In this document: positions 1 to 4,734 of the stretch, piece by piece | Layout of the letters: each line of letters starts with the position of its first letter | Position numbering within the stretch: the first letter of the stretch is position 1 | Source: Planctomycetota bacterium | GTDB lineage: Bacteria > Planctomycetota > Phycisphaerae > FEN-1346 | Direction of reading: 5' to 3' | NCBI GenBank assembly: GCA_026386995.1 | Contig: JAPLMO010000037.1 | Span: 1 to 7,235, forward strand | DNA length: 7,235 nt | Translations under genes and position numbers: made by a program | Notes under the pieces: model-generated | The model's database searches: none | What the model was told of the DNA's origin: nothing | Seen by the model: only the letters and a program-made list of their open reading frames with translations

Positions 1-1
1 C

Positions 2-907
2 GACGTCAAGCCGCGTCACGCCGAGGCCTTCGTGGCCGCACGCCTCGCTTCGGGGCGGAAGGGCGCTACAGTCAACAAAGACATCCGCACGCTGAAGGCC
101 ATCTTCAACCTGGCGATCGACCCTCGAGGATACCTGCTCCCCGGCCAGAATCCCTTCGCTCGTATCCGGCAACGGAGACTGGGGTCGAAACCCATTCGCT
201 ACGTGGCACCGCAGGAGTTTCGGGTGTTGCTGTCGGCGGCGCCCACTCTGTGGTGGAGGGCGTTCCTCTCGGCGGCCTACACGATCGGTGCGAGGCTTGG
301 TGAACTGCTACATCTGACGTGGGCGGACGTGGACTTCGAGCAGGACCGCATTCGCATCGTCAGCAAGAGCGCCGAAGGCGGCGTGCATGAGTGGGAACCC
401 AAGGACCACGAAGGTCGGCTTCTTCCGGTCCCGAGGGACGTGATGGGGTTGCTGGTCGAACTCCAGACGGAAGCGGCGGAGGGTTGCCCCTATGTATTCC
501 TGCCGAAGTGGCGATGGGAGTACATCCAGCGGGCGCAAGTGGCCGGCCAATGGGATGACCGCCGGCCGCTCATCAACAACCTGCGTACCCGGCTGGCCAC
601 CCTTCGCAAGGCCGCCGGTGTGGCCAAGTTCACCTACCACGACTTGCGGCGATCGTGCATCACGAACTGGGCCAGGCACCTTCCGATCCACGTGGTCAGG
701 AAACTGGCCGGCCACAGCGACATCAAGACCACGCAGGAGTACTATCTCTCGGTGCAGGAGGACGATCTGGAGAAGGCCCGGCAGGTGCAGTCGGAAATCC
801 TGAAAGCGGACCCGACTGACCCACTTCTGACCCACTTTGGCCAAAAACGCCCTTTTTCGGGCGATGCGGCCGACAGCGGCAATTCACAAGTGCCACCCGG
901 ACAATGA
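2..907 (+). CDS. Tyrosine recombinase (site-specific integrase), 5'-truncated by window edge
   Basis: Integrase of the phage/XerC-D superfamily, which cuts and rejoins DNA at att sites through a tyrosine nucleophile. The frame is open from base 2, so the true start is outside the window; about 300 residues are visible and roughly 80-100 N-terminal residues are probably missing. Counting from the in-frame GTG at 32, the catalytic set is complete: R88 in GARLGELLHLTW, K112 in the beta-hairpin, H203 and R206 in YHDLRRS, H228 in LAGHSD, and nucleophile Y237 in TTQEYY (nine residues after H228, the usual spacing). Residues 1-45 look like the end of the SAM-like core-binding domain. The last ~40 residues are low-complexity and run over a leftward terminator. 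The stop lies 7 bases from the 3' end of a tRNA-Arg gene, so the gene most likely belongs to an island integrated there. Family is certain; the specific element is not known. Confidence 0.93.
   Translation, partial: DVKPRHAEAFVAARLASGRKGATVNKDIRTLKAIFNLAIDPRGYLLPGQNPFARIRQRRLGSKPIRYVAPQEFRVLLSAAPTLWWRAFLSAAYTIGARLGELLHLTWADVDFEQDRIRIVSKSAEGGVHEWEPKDHEGRLLPVPRDVMGLLVELQTEAAEGCPYVFLPKWRWEYIQRAQVAGQWDDRRPLINNLRTRLATLRKAAGVAKFTYHDLRRSCITNWARHLPIHVVRKLAGHSDIKTTQEYYLSVQEDDLEKARQVQSEILKADPTDPLLTHFGQKRPFSGDAADSGNSQVPPGQ
843..863 (-). terminator. Intrinsic terminator of the tRNA-Arg gene
   Basis: Read on the minus strand, CGCCC and GGGCG pair as a 5-bp GC-only stem around a six-base loop, directly followed by TTTTT. 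It lies about 50 bases past the tRNA 3' end and in the right orientation to end that transcript. It is embedded in the last codons of the convergent integrase gene. The short stem limits certainty. Confidence 0.6.
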
Positions 908-914
908 CTTACGT

Positions 915-960
915 TGGTGCGCCCGGCGCGATTCGAACGCGCAACCTTCGGATTCGAAGT
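915..960. other. Probable attachment site (att) in the tRNA-Arg 3' half
   Basis: Integrases found immediately beside a tRNA 3' end usually recombine within the T arm or anticodon arm of that tRNA, and the incoming element restores the 3' half. Here the integrase ends 7 bases from the CCA, and the tRNA is intact, as expected at one junction of an island lying to the left. The exact core and its partner repeat cannot be defined because the other junction is outside the window; the coordinates cover the CCA to the anticodon loop only. Confidence 0.4.
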
Positions 961-990
961 CCGCGACTCTATCCATTGAGCTACGAGCGC
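915..990 (-). tRNA. tRNA-Arg, anticodon TCG, CCA encoded
   Basis: The minus strand folds into a complete 76-base cloverleaf. Acceptor GCGCTCG pairs with CGGGCGC (one T-G wobble), D stem GCTC/GAGT, anticodon stem GCGGA/TCCGA, seven-base loop CTTCGAA giving anticodon TCG, five-base variable loop, T stem GCGCG/CGCGC with loop TTCGAAT, discriminator A, then encoded CCA at 917-915. It decodes CGA and probably other CGN arginine codons. One oddity is a G-A mismatch at the top of the anticodon stem (27-43). Its 3' end faces the integrase stop 7 bases away, so it is the probable integration target. Confidence 0.96.
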
Positions 991-1080
991 AAGTTGTGTC
1001 ACAAGAAGCACTTACGGTTCTCGGACCACAAGCCCATTTTCTGGCACGACAACCGCGACGACTACCTCTGGCGTTCTTAT

Positions 1081-1109
1081 GTTGTAGAGGGAAGTGTTAG
1101 GAAGGTCAA
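1081..1109 (-). promoter_or_regulatory. Sigma70-like promoter reading into tRNA-Arg
   Basis: On the minus strand a TTGACC -35 (1109-1104, five of six consensus bases) and TACAAC -10 (1086-1081, four of six) are separated by exactly 17 bases. Transcription would start near 1074, leaving a leader of about 84 bases for removal by RNase P at 990. No other gene between the promoter and the tRNA is visible. Confidence 0.6.
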
Positions 1110-1269
1110 GACTCCGTGTTGGCAATGTCCGGGGAGCAGTCGATAACTGCTGACGGATGGCGGACTTACCACAAGGCGTTCCGTTCGGGCCAGGTCGGAT
1201 GCGAACGACAAGCATTTGCTCGCAGCGAAGACACACGGATACGAAATCCGCAGTTCCATGGCCGACGTC

Positions 1270-1470
1270 TCAGACTCCAAGAGCATTTTGAGTTCGGGTG
1301 GCGACATAGCCACAATCCTCGTACCAGCCTTCAACGTCTGCGGCCGTGACCGACGCCAGGGCCTGCCCAATGGCCGTGATCAAGGCGTCCAGGGTGCGGG
1401 CACTGACCTTGCGCAAGTACGCCTTCACCTTCGGCCACATCTGCTCGACCGAATTTCGTCAGGAGTACGG
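1270..1470 (-). pseudogene. IS630-family transposase, C-terminal remnant
   Basis: Reading leftward from 1470 gives PYS, a TGA stop (1461-1459), then RNSVEQMWPKVKAYLRK followed by SARTLDALITAIGQAL and ending in WYEDCGYVAT before TGA at 1272-1270. This matches the end of the IS630 DDE domain, where the family has PYSPDLNPIEQ-W-K-K, an RTxxAL-AI-ALxxxT helix and a terminal GY. The Glu of SVEQ is at the position of the third catalytic acid. The block PYSPDxNPxE is disrupted, consistent with a small deletion that shifts frame or creates the stop. The two catalytic Asp and the N-terminal helix-turn-helix are absent: upstream sequence (1471-1557) does not continue the homology. It is a dead fragment; the insertion predates the present arrangement. 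Confidence 0.75.
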
Positions 1471-1480
1471 GCGGGCGCGC

Positions 1481-1509
1481 GGCGACTCTCCCGGTCGCCG
1501 TGCCGGGAG
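1481..1509 (-). terminator. GC-rich hairpin pair downstream of the porin (possible terminator)
   Basis: CTCCCGG (1488-1494) and CCGGGAG (1503-1509) form a perfect 7-bp stem with an 8-base loop, about 50 bases past the porin stop. An overlapping alternative, GGCGAC (1481-1486) with GTCGCC (1494-1499), is also perfect, and the two exclude each other. There is no T-run after either, so intrinsic termination is doubtful. It could instead be a 3' stabilising stem or a relic of the transposon boundary. Confidence 0.35.
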
Positions 1510-1557
1510 CGTCGGTCCGCGCACTGTCACATCTCGGCCTGCATCGGTTTTGCGTAC

Positions 1558-2859
1558 TCAGAACTTCCACACCAGGTCGGCTTGGAGCGTGAACCGGTCT
1601 TCCTGGATGTTGGCCCCGGCGGCCTTGATCGGTTGCGTCAGGAAGAACGAAACGCCCGCGGTCATGTTGTCGGTGATGTTGTAGTCCACGCCCCACAGGC
1701 TGCCTTGGCGGTTCGTGAACGTGTTCCAGCCGAAATCGCTCTCGGCGAAGTAATCCGGAACGGCATCGGCTTCCAGCCGCTTCCACTGGTACCGCGCCGA
1801 CCAGTCGCCCTTCTTCTTGTTCTGCCCGACCTTCAGGCCTGCGGCAAACCCGGTGTTGCGGTGCGTCGACAGGTTGTTGTCGTTGTTCTGGACCCAATCG
1901 ATGTGAGCGGTCCAGGGCAGCTTGAAGGCGACGAACTCGACCTTGTTCGACAGGTCGAACATGTGGAACCTGGAATCGCGGATGTTGGTGTTGCCGCCGC
2001 GACCCGCGAAGGCGCCGCCCGCGAGGGCGGAGTCAAGGTTGGAGTACTCGAAGAAGTTGCCGGCCATGGTCCACTTGACGTCCTTGGTGATCTGGAAACG
2101 CGAGCCGACCGCATAGGACATGAGATCGGCGTTCGGCCTTGTGGTGGCCTCGGGCGCGTACAACTGGAACACGCCTGCGCCGACGAACGGCGTGACCGGG
2201 CCGAGGCCGGGCACGTCGTACTGCAACCAGACGCCGTCCGGGTTTACGTCGGGGTCCCAGATCATGTCGGACGTTTCCCAGGGGTTGGCTATCTTGCCGG
2301 CCGTGATCGAGAACCCCTTGACGGCCTTCGGCGTCCACTTGGCGTAGGCCCGGTCGATCCAGACGGGATCCTTCTGGAACATCTGGAAGGTCTGGTTCGT
2401 GCTCGTCGGATCGTTGCTTGAACCCGAAGCCAGGCGGAAGCCGACCATCAGATCCTCGTTCGGCCATGTTTTCTCAAACCCGAAACGAAGGCGGAACCGC
2501 GCGCGGCTCTCGTCGGCCAGCGGGCTGGTCTCGCGCCGGCGGAACTCGTAGCGCAGTCGCAGGTCGCCGGCGAACTTCAGATTTTCCATCCAGTCGGGCG
2601 AGAGCAGCTTCCGGTTGTCGGCGATCGTCTGGTCGATCAGATTGCGGATTTCCTCTCGCTGCATCTGCTGTTGCTCGGCACTGGCGCCGATCTTCGACTC
2701 CAGTTCCGTCAGCCGCCGCTCCAGGTCGCGGTTGCGCTGCTTCAAGGCATCGACAGTCGTCTTGACGTCTTCCGGCTCCGCTGGTGGAGCCTGGGCCATC
2801 GCCGCCGTGACGGCGGCCAGCATCACTGCAACTGTGGTGAGGATCGATCTGTGCAACAT
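1558..2859 (-). CDS. Outer-membrane porin with N-terminal coiled coil
   Basis: Predicted 433-residue beta-barrel porin of the putative-porin type, letting small solutes cross the outer membrane. Residues 1-22 are a signal peptide (basic start, hydrophobic core, cleavage after AMA). Residues about 32-82 form a charged heptad-rich coiled coil (VDALKQRNRDLERRLTELE), which may trimerise the protein or contact the cell wall. From about residue 93 (LKFAGDLRLRYEFRR) amphipathic strands alternate to the C-terminus, which ends LQADLVWKF with the terminal Phe used for barrel assembly. The ATG at 2859 is chosen because AGGAGG sits 4 bases upstream; the longer frame from TTG at 2874 would have its codons inside that ribosome site. 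It is preceded by a Pho-box-like promoter and is near pstB-phoU, so phosphate or another oxyanion is a reasonable substrate guess, not shown by the sequence itself. Confidence 0.87.
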   Translation of the reverse strand: MLHRSILTTVAVMLAAVTAAMAQAPPAEPEDVKTTVDALKQRNRDLERRLTELESKIGASAEQQQMQREEIRNLIDQTIADNRKLLSPDWMENLKFAGDLRLRYEFRRRETSPLADESRARFRLRFGFEKTWPNEDLMVGFRLASGSSNDPTSTNQTFQMFQKDPVWIDRAYAKWTPKAVKGFSITAGKIANPWETSDMIWDPDVNPDGVWLQYDVPGLGPVTPFVGAGVFQLYAPEATTRPNADLMSYAVGSRFQITKDVKWTMAGNFFEYSNLDSALAGGAFAGRGGNTNIRDSRFHMFDLSNKVEFVAFKLPWTAHIDWVQNNDNNLSTHRNTGFAAGLKVGQNKKKGDWSARYQWKRLEADAVPDYFAESDFGWNTFTNRQGSLWGVDYNITDNMTAGVSFFLTQPIKAAGANIQEDRFTLQADLVWKF

Positions 2860-2863
2860 GAGG

Positions 2864-2869
2864 CCTCCT
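2864..2869 (-). promoter_or_regulatory. Shine-Dalgarno site that fixes the porin start
   Basis: AGGAGG on the minus strand, 4 bases before the ATG at 2859. It decides against the in-frame TTG at 2874, which lies upstream of the site. Confidence 0.75.
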
Positions 2870-2903
2870 TTCAACGTGTGCCTGATGCGTGAGCCGCCAC
2901 AAC

Positions 2904-2917
2904 CGGCCGCGCGGCCG
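2904..2917. repeat. Perfect 14-base palindrome in the porin leader
   Basis: CGGCCGCGCGGCCG is fully self-complementary and would lie about 20-30 bases into the predicted porin leader. It could be a small operator or a leader stem; in GC-rich DNA it may also be chance. Confidence 0.35.
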
Positions 2918-2940
2918 ACCGGGCTGCCACTGCGGAAGGG

Positions 2941-2973
2941 AGTATGGCCGAGCAGGATTAAGCGAATAGAAAG
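2941..2973 (-). promoter_or_regulatory. Candidate Pho-box-like promoter of the porin gene
   Basis: Minus strand: CTTTCTA, TTCG, CTTAATC (2973-2956, a 7-4-7 direct-repeat layout), then 9 bases, then a -10-like CATACT (2946-2941). In enterobacterial Pho promoters two 7-base half sites with a 4-base spacer replace the -35 and end about 10 bases before the -10. Start of transcription would be near 2934, giving a ~75-base leader. The same layout occurs before two other transcription units here. The half sites are only loosely alike, so it is a proposal. Confidence 0.4.
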
Positions 2974-2978
2974 AGAAA

Positions 2979-3002
2979 GTGAGGAGTGTGTTAATCCTCC
3001 AC
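2979..3002 (-). terminator. Weak hairpin with T-rich tail after the cysteine-rich gene
   Basis: Minus strand: GAGGA pairs with TCCTC around a TTAACACAC loop, extended by two pairs past a bulged G, followed by a pyrimidine-rich TTTCTCTTTCTATT. It begins about 25 bases after the stop of the upstream gene. The stem is short and the tail is not a pure T-run, and it abuts the proposed porin control box, so it may not terminate fully. Confidence 0.25.
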
Positions 3003-3026
3003 CGCGCGGGAAGAGGCCGCATGCCC

Positions 3027-3731
3027 TTAAACCGTTACGACCTCGGCGGCCCAGGCAGGCGTGTCAGCGCTTCCGCATTCCCGACGGACGGCCTCGTCCG
3101 CCAGCGCCGACAGGCCCACGCAGGCGCAGGCGGCGGCCATGCCGGCAGACCAGGCGTAGAGCGGATACTGTCGGAGGGCAATGCCTGTCGCCGTGGGCTC
3201 ATCGGTCGCCAGAGCGGCGGCCGAGCGAACCGCCGTCGCGGCCAGGCAGGTTGACTGGGGCAGCGGCCCGCTGCGGCGGCCTGCGGCACACGCCATGTCG
3301 ATTCGGGCGGCGGCATCCGGAAGGTTGTGCAGAGAGACGGCGCTGAGAACGTTTGTCAGGCCGCTCTTGGCCTGGGCCGCGCTCACGGCCAAGAGCGCAA
3401 ACCGCAGGCGCACGCGGGCGTCGGCATCGCCGGCCACCCACGCAGGGCGGGCGCATTCGTGGAGCGTCGTCCAGAGGCGAGATTCGATGCGTACAGGGTC
3501 AACGTGTCGCATGTCGCCGACATCCGAGAGCCACAGCCGCGCCCCGTGGCCGTGCCGCTCGTACAAGGGGTCAAGCAGGTACGGCAAGTGGCGGCTGTCG
3601 CAGCAGTAGCCGGTGATGCAAGCCCACCAGAAGGCGTGAGTTTCTCCGGGGCTCCAGCGAAGCCACCGGCCTGTGTCGATGCGGGACTGGCCCAAGGCGT
3701 CCGTCAGCAACCAGCAGAAGGTGGATTCCAT
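3027..3731 (-). CDS. Hypothetical cysteine-rich protein, 234 aa
   Basis: Not recognised. The start at 3731 is supported by AAAGGA 9 bases upstream. No signal peptide, lipobox or clear transmembrane segment is seen, so it is probably cytoplasmic, although residues 190-212 (YPLYAWSAGMAAACACVG) are fairly hydrophobic. It holds ten cysteines, including a C38/C43-C44 group and the CAC at 202-204, many for a cytosolic protein of this size. The N-terminal third is rich in tryptophan (W7, W23, W26, W35, W36, W67) and the C-terminal half is alanine-rich and probably helical. It follows the lipoprotein gene by 29 bases in the same direction and precedes the porin by about 170 bases, so it is likely co-transcribed with the lipoprotein. 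The steady reading frame, ribosome site and operon position support a real gene; function is unknown. Confidence 0.65.
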   Translation of the reverse strand: MESTFCWLLTDALGQSRIDTGRWLRWSPGETHAFWWACITGYCCDSRHLPYLLDPLYERHGHGARLWLSDVGDMRHVDPVRIESRLWTTLHECARPAWVAGDADARVRLRFALLAVSAAQAKSGLTNVLSAVSLHNLPDAAARIDMACAAGRRSGPLPQSTCLAATAVRSAAALATDEPTATGIALRQYPLYAWSAGMAAACACVGLSALADEAVRRECGSADTPAWAAEVVTV

Positions 3732-3760
3732 CTCAGGCCGTCCTTTCTCGGGCTATTGCC

Positions 3761-4336
3761 CTAACCGCCCTGCGGGGCGCGATGCTCGACAACGCTGTAT
3801 TCCGGTCGCGCGTCGGACCCCAGGGATACGAGATCGATCTCGACACTGACTTCCTCGCTGCCGCGGGTGCGGGCGCGAAACACGGAGCAGACATCGACCG
3901 CCCCGATGCGCTCGTAGCCGAGCATCTCGGCGCTAAGCACGCACCGGCCGCCGCGGTCGTAGACCTCGACGCGCTCCGGGCGAAGCGTGTACCGGTTGAA
4001 CCATGTCCGTCGCGTCGCGTTGCCGCCGGGGCCGTGCTCCGTCAGGACCGCGTGGACGCCAATGTCGTCCAGTTCCATCTCCCGGTCCGGCTTCGGATCG
4101 ATGCGGAACCCGCAAAACGCCTGTAAGAGCGCCGGGGCCCTCGCGAAGGCCGGCAGGTCGGCCCGAGCGCAAAGGGCGGAGTGAGCATCGACCCATGCAT
4201 TGTGTTGAATTAGAAGTTCGTACGGTGTGACCTCGGGCGGCGGCCCGGCAGGCAGACGGCGGTCGCTCGCCGAGCAGCCCGCAAGGAGTGCGGCCATCGG
4301 CAGTGTTGCCACAATCAGGAGCCAGCGTGTTTTCAT
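3761..4336 (-). CDS. Predicted outer-membrane lipoprotein of unknown function
   Basis: A 191-residue lipoprotein. From the ATG at 4336, MKTRW is followed by a hydrophobic stretch and the lipobox LAGC with the modified cysteine at 21; the next residues (Ser-Ala-Ser, no Asp at +2) would send it to the outer membrane in Lol-type organisms. The mature part starts with a proline-rich linker, then a helical stretch (PYELLIQHNAWVDAHSAL) and beta-rich sequence with a NRYTLRPERVEVYDRGG hairpin-like segment. The layout recalls small planctomycete lipoproteins with a helix around a HNA motif, but no named family can be assigned. An in-frame ATG at 4351 would add five residues; its GGAGG is only 1 base away, so the shorter start is preferred without certainty. 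The gene heads the leftward unit and is divergent from the small protein/phosphoesterase pair. Confidence 0.75.
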   Translation of the reverse strand: MKTRWLLIVATLPMAALLAGCSASDRRLPAGPPPEVTPYELLIQHNAWVDAHSALCARADLPAFARAPALLQAFCGFRIDPKPDREMELDDIGVHAVLTEHGPGGNATRRTWFNRYTLRPERVEVYDRGGRCVLSAEMLGYERIGAVDVCSVFRARTRGSEEVSVEIDLVSLGSDARPEYSVVEHRAPQGG

Positions 4337-4359
4337 TGCTCTCTTTTGCATACCTCCGG

Positions 4360-4392
4360 ATTCTAGGCCACCTGTCTTAAGGGCGCGTTAGT
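4360..4392 (-). promoter_or_regulatory. Candidate Pho-box-like promoter of the lipoprotein unit
   Basis: Minus strand: ACTAACG, CGCC, CTTAAGA (4392-4375), then 9 bases, then TAGAAT (4365-4360), five of six bases of the -10 consensus. Transcription would begin about 20 bases before the ATG at 4336, so the leader would be very short. Only the CTTAAGA half resembles the elements at the other two promoters; the distal half is poor. Confidence 0.33.
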
Positions 4393-4449
4393 ACCGCGCG
4401 AAAGTGCGATGAGCCTTTCCGTCCCGATTTAATGCGGGCTGAGGCGCCT

Positions 4450-4482
4450 CTTAATCCTTCCTTCACACCCGCGCTCTATACT
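4450..4482 (+). promoter_or_regulatory. Candidate Pho-box-like promoter of the small protein and phosphoesterase
   Basis: CTTAATC, CTTC, CTTCACA (4450-4467) forms an 18-base 7-4-7 box with two half sites that both begin CTT; 9 bases later comes TATACT (4477-4482), five of six bases of the -10 consensus. No acceptable -35 lies 16-18 bases before this -10, which is what an activator-dependent Pho promoter looks like. The start would be near 4489, leaving a ~63-base leader to the ATG at 4552. This is the best of the three boxes in the window. Confidence 0.45.
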
Positions 4483-4551
4483 ACGGGTGGGGCGATCCGC
4501 ACGGAGGCATGTGCGGCCGCGCATGCACAAGCGCAGAAACGGAGGCGGGTC

Positions 4552-4731
4552 ATGAAGTATCGCATCGCGTGGACAGGCCCCGGAACCGATGGGATTGTGG
4601 CGGGAGTGGTGCTTTTCACCTCTCTCGAGACGGCCCACCTGGCGGCGGCGGTGCTCCGGGCACTGTCGCCCAACAGGTACTTCTGGGTTGAGCCGGCCGA
4701 AGAAGTCAGCCCGGCCTCGCCGGTGCAGTAG
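4552..4731 (+). CDS. Small hypothetical protein, 59 aa, coupled to the phosphoesterase
   Basis: Begins MKYRIAWTGPG and ends SPNRYFWVEPAEE plus a short tail. The ATG at 4552 is chosen because GGAGG lies 6 bases upstream; the frame is open further 5' (ATGs at 4432 and 4509), but 4432 lies before the predicted transcription start and neither is as well placed. A beta strand, a helix (TAHLAAAVLRAL) and a final strand with aromatic residues are suggested, a compact beta-alpha-beta layout seen in many small soluble proteins. No signal peptide, membrane segment or known motif. The stop is 3 bases from the ATG of the phosphoesterase, so translation is probably coupled. It could be a partner of that enzyme; nothing in the sequence proves it. 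Confidence 0.7.
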   Translation: MKYRIAWTGPGTDGIVAGVVLFTSLETAHLAAAVLRALSPNRYFWVEPAEEVSPASPVQ

Positions 4732-4734
4732 CCC

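Larger units (their letters stand above)
991..1557. other. Gene-poor stretch between tRNA-Arg and the porin
   Basis: About 570 bases with no intact gene. It holds the tRNA leader and promoter, an IS630 transposase fragment at 1270-1470 and a GC-rich hairpin pair at 1481-1509. Between 1110 and 1269 nothing could be identified; if the transposon end survives it should be there, but no partner inverted repeat is visible. Open frames through this stretch on both strands show no recognisable protein. Confidence 0.6.

Noticed and set aside
904..1146. Rightward frame beginning MTYVGAPGAIRTRN
   Set aside because: This is a translation of the antisense strand of tRNA-Arg, a frequent spurious protein.
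1331..1897. Leftward frame containing VLLTKFGRADVAEGEG through the transposase remnant
   Set aside because: The IS630 similarity is in a different frame of the same strand; this frame shows nothing recognisable.
1216..2421. Long rightward open frame opposite the porin
   Set aside because: It overlaps the well-supported porin gene on the other strand, has no recognisable domain, and long antisense frames are common in GC-rich coding DNA.
2860..2874. TTG start five codons upstream for the porin
   Set aside because: These codons contain the AGGAGG ribosome site of the ATG at 2859.
2960..2995. TTAACA-17-TTCTAT as a conventional porin promoter
   Set aside because: The -10 matches only three of six bases and the -35 sits in the loop of a hairpin; the CATACT with an upstream repeat box fits better.
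4432..4551. Upstream ATG starts (4432, 4509) for the 59-residue protein
   Set aside because: 4432 precedes the predicted transcription start, and the ATG at 4552 has GGAGG at ideal spacing; the extension lacks protein-like features.
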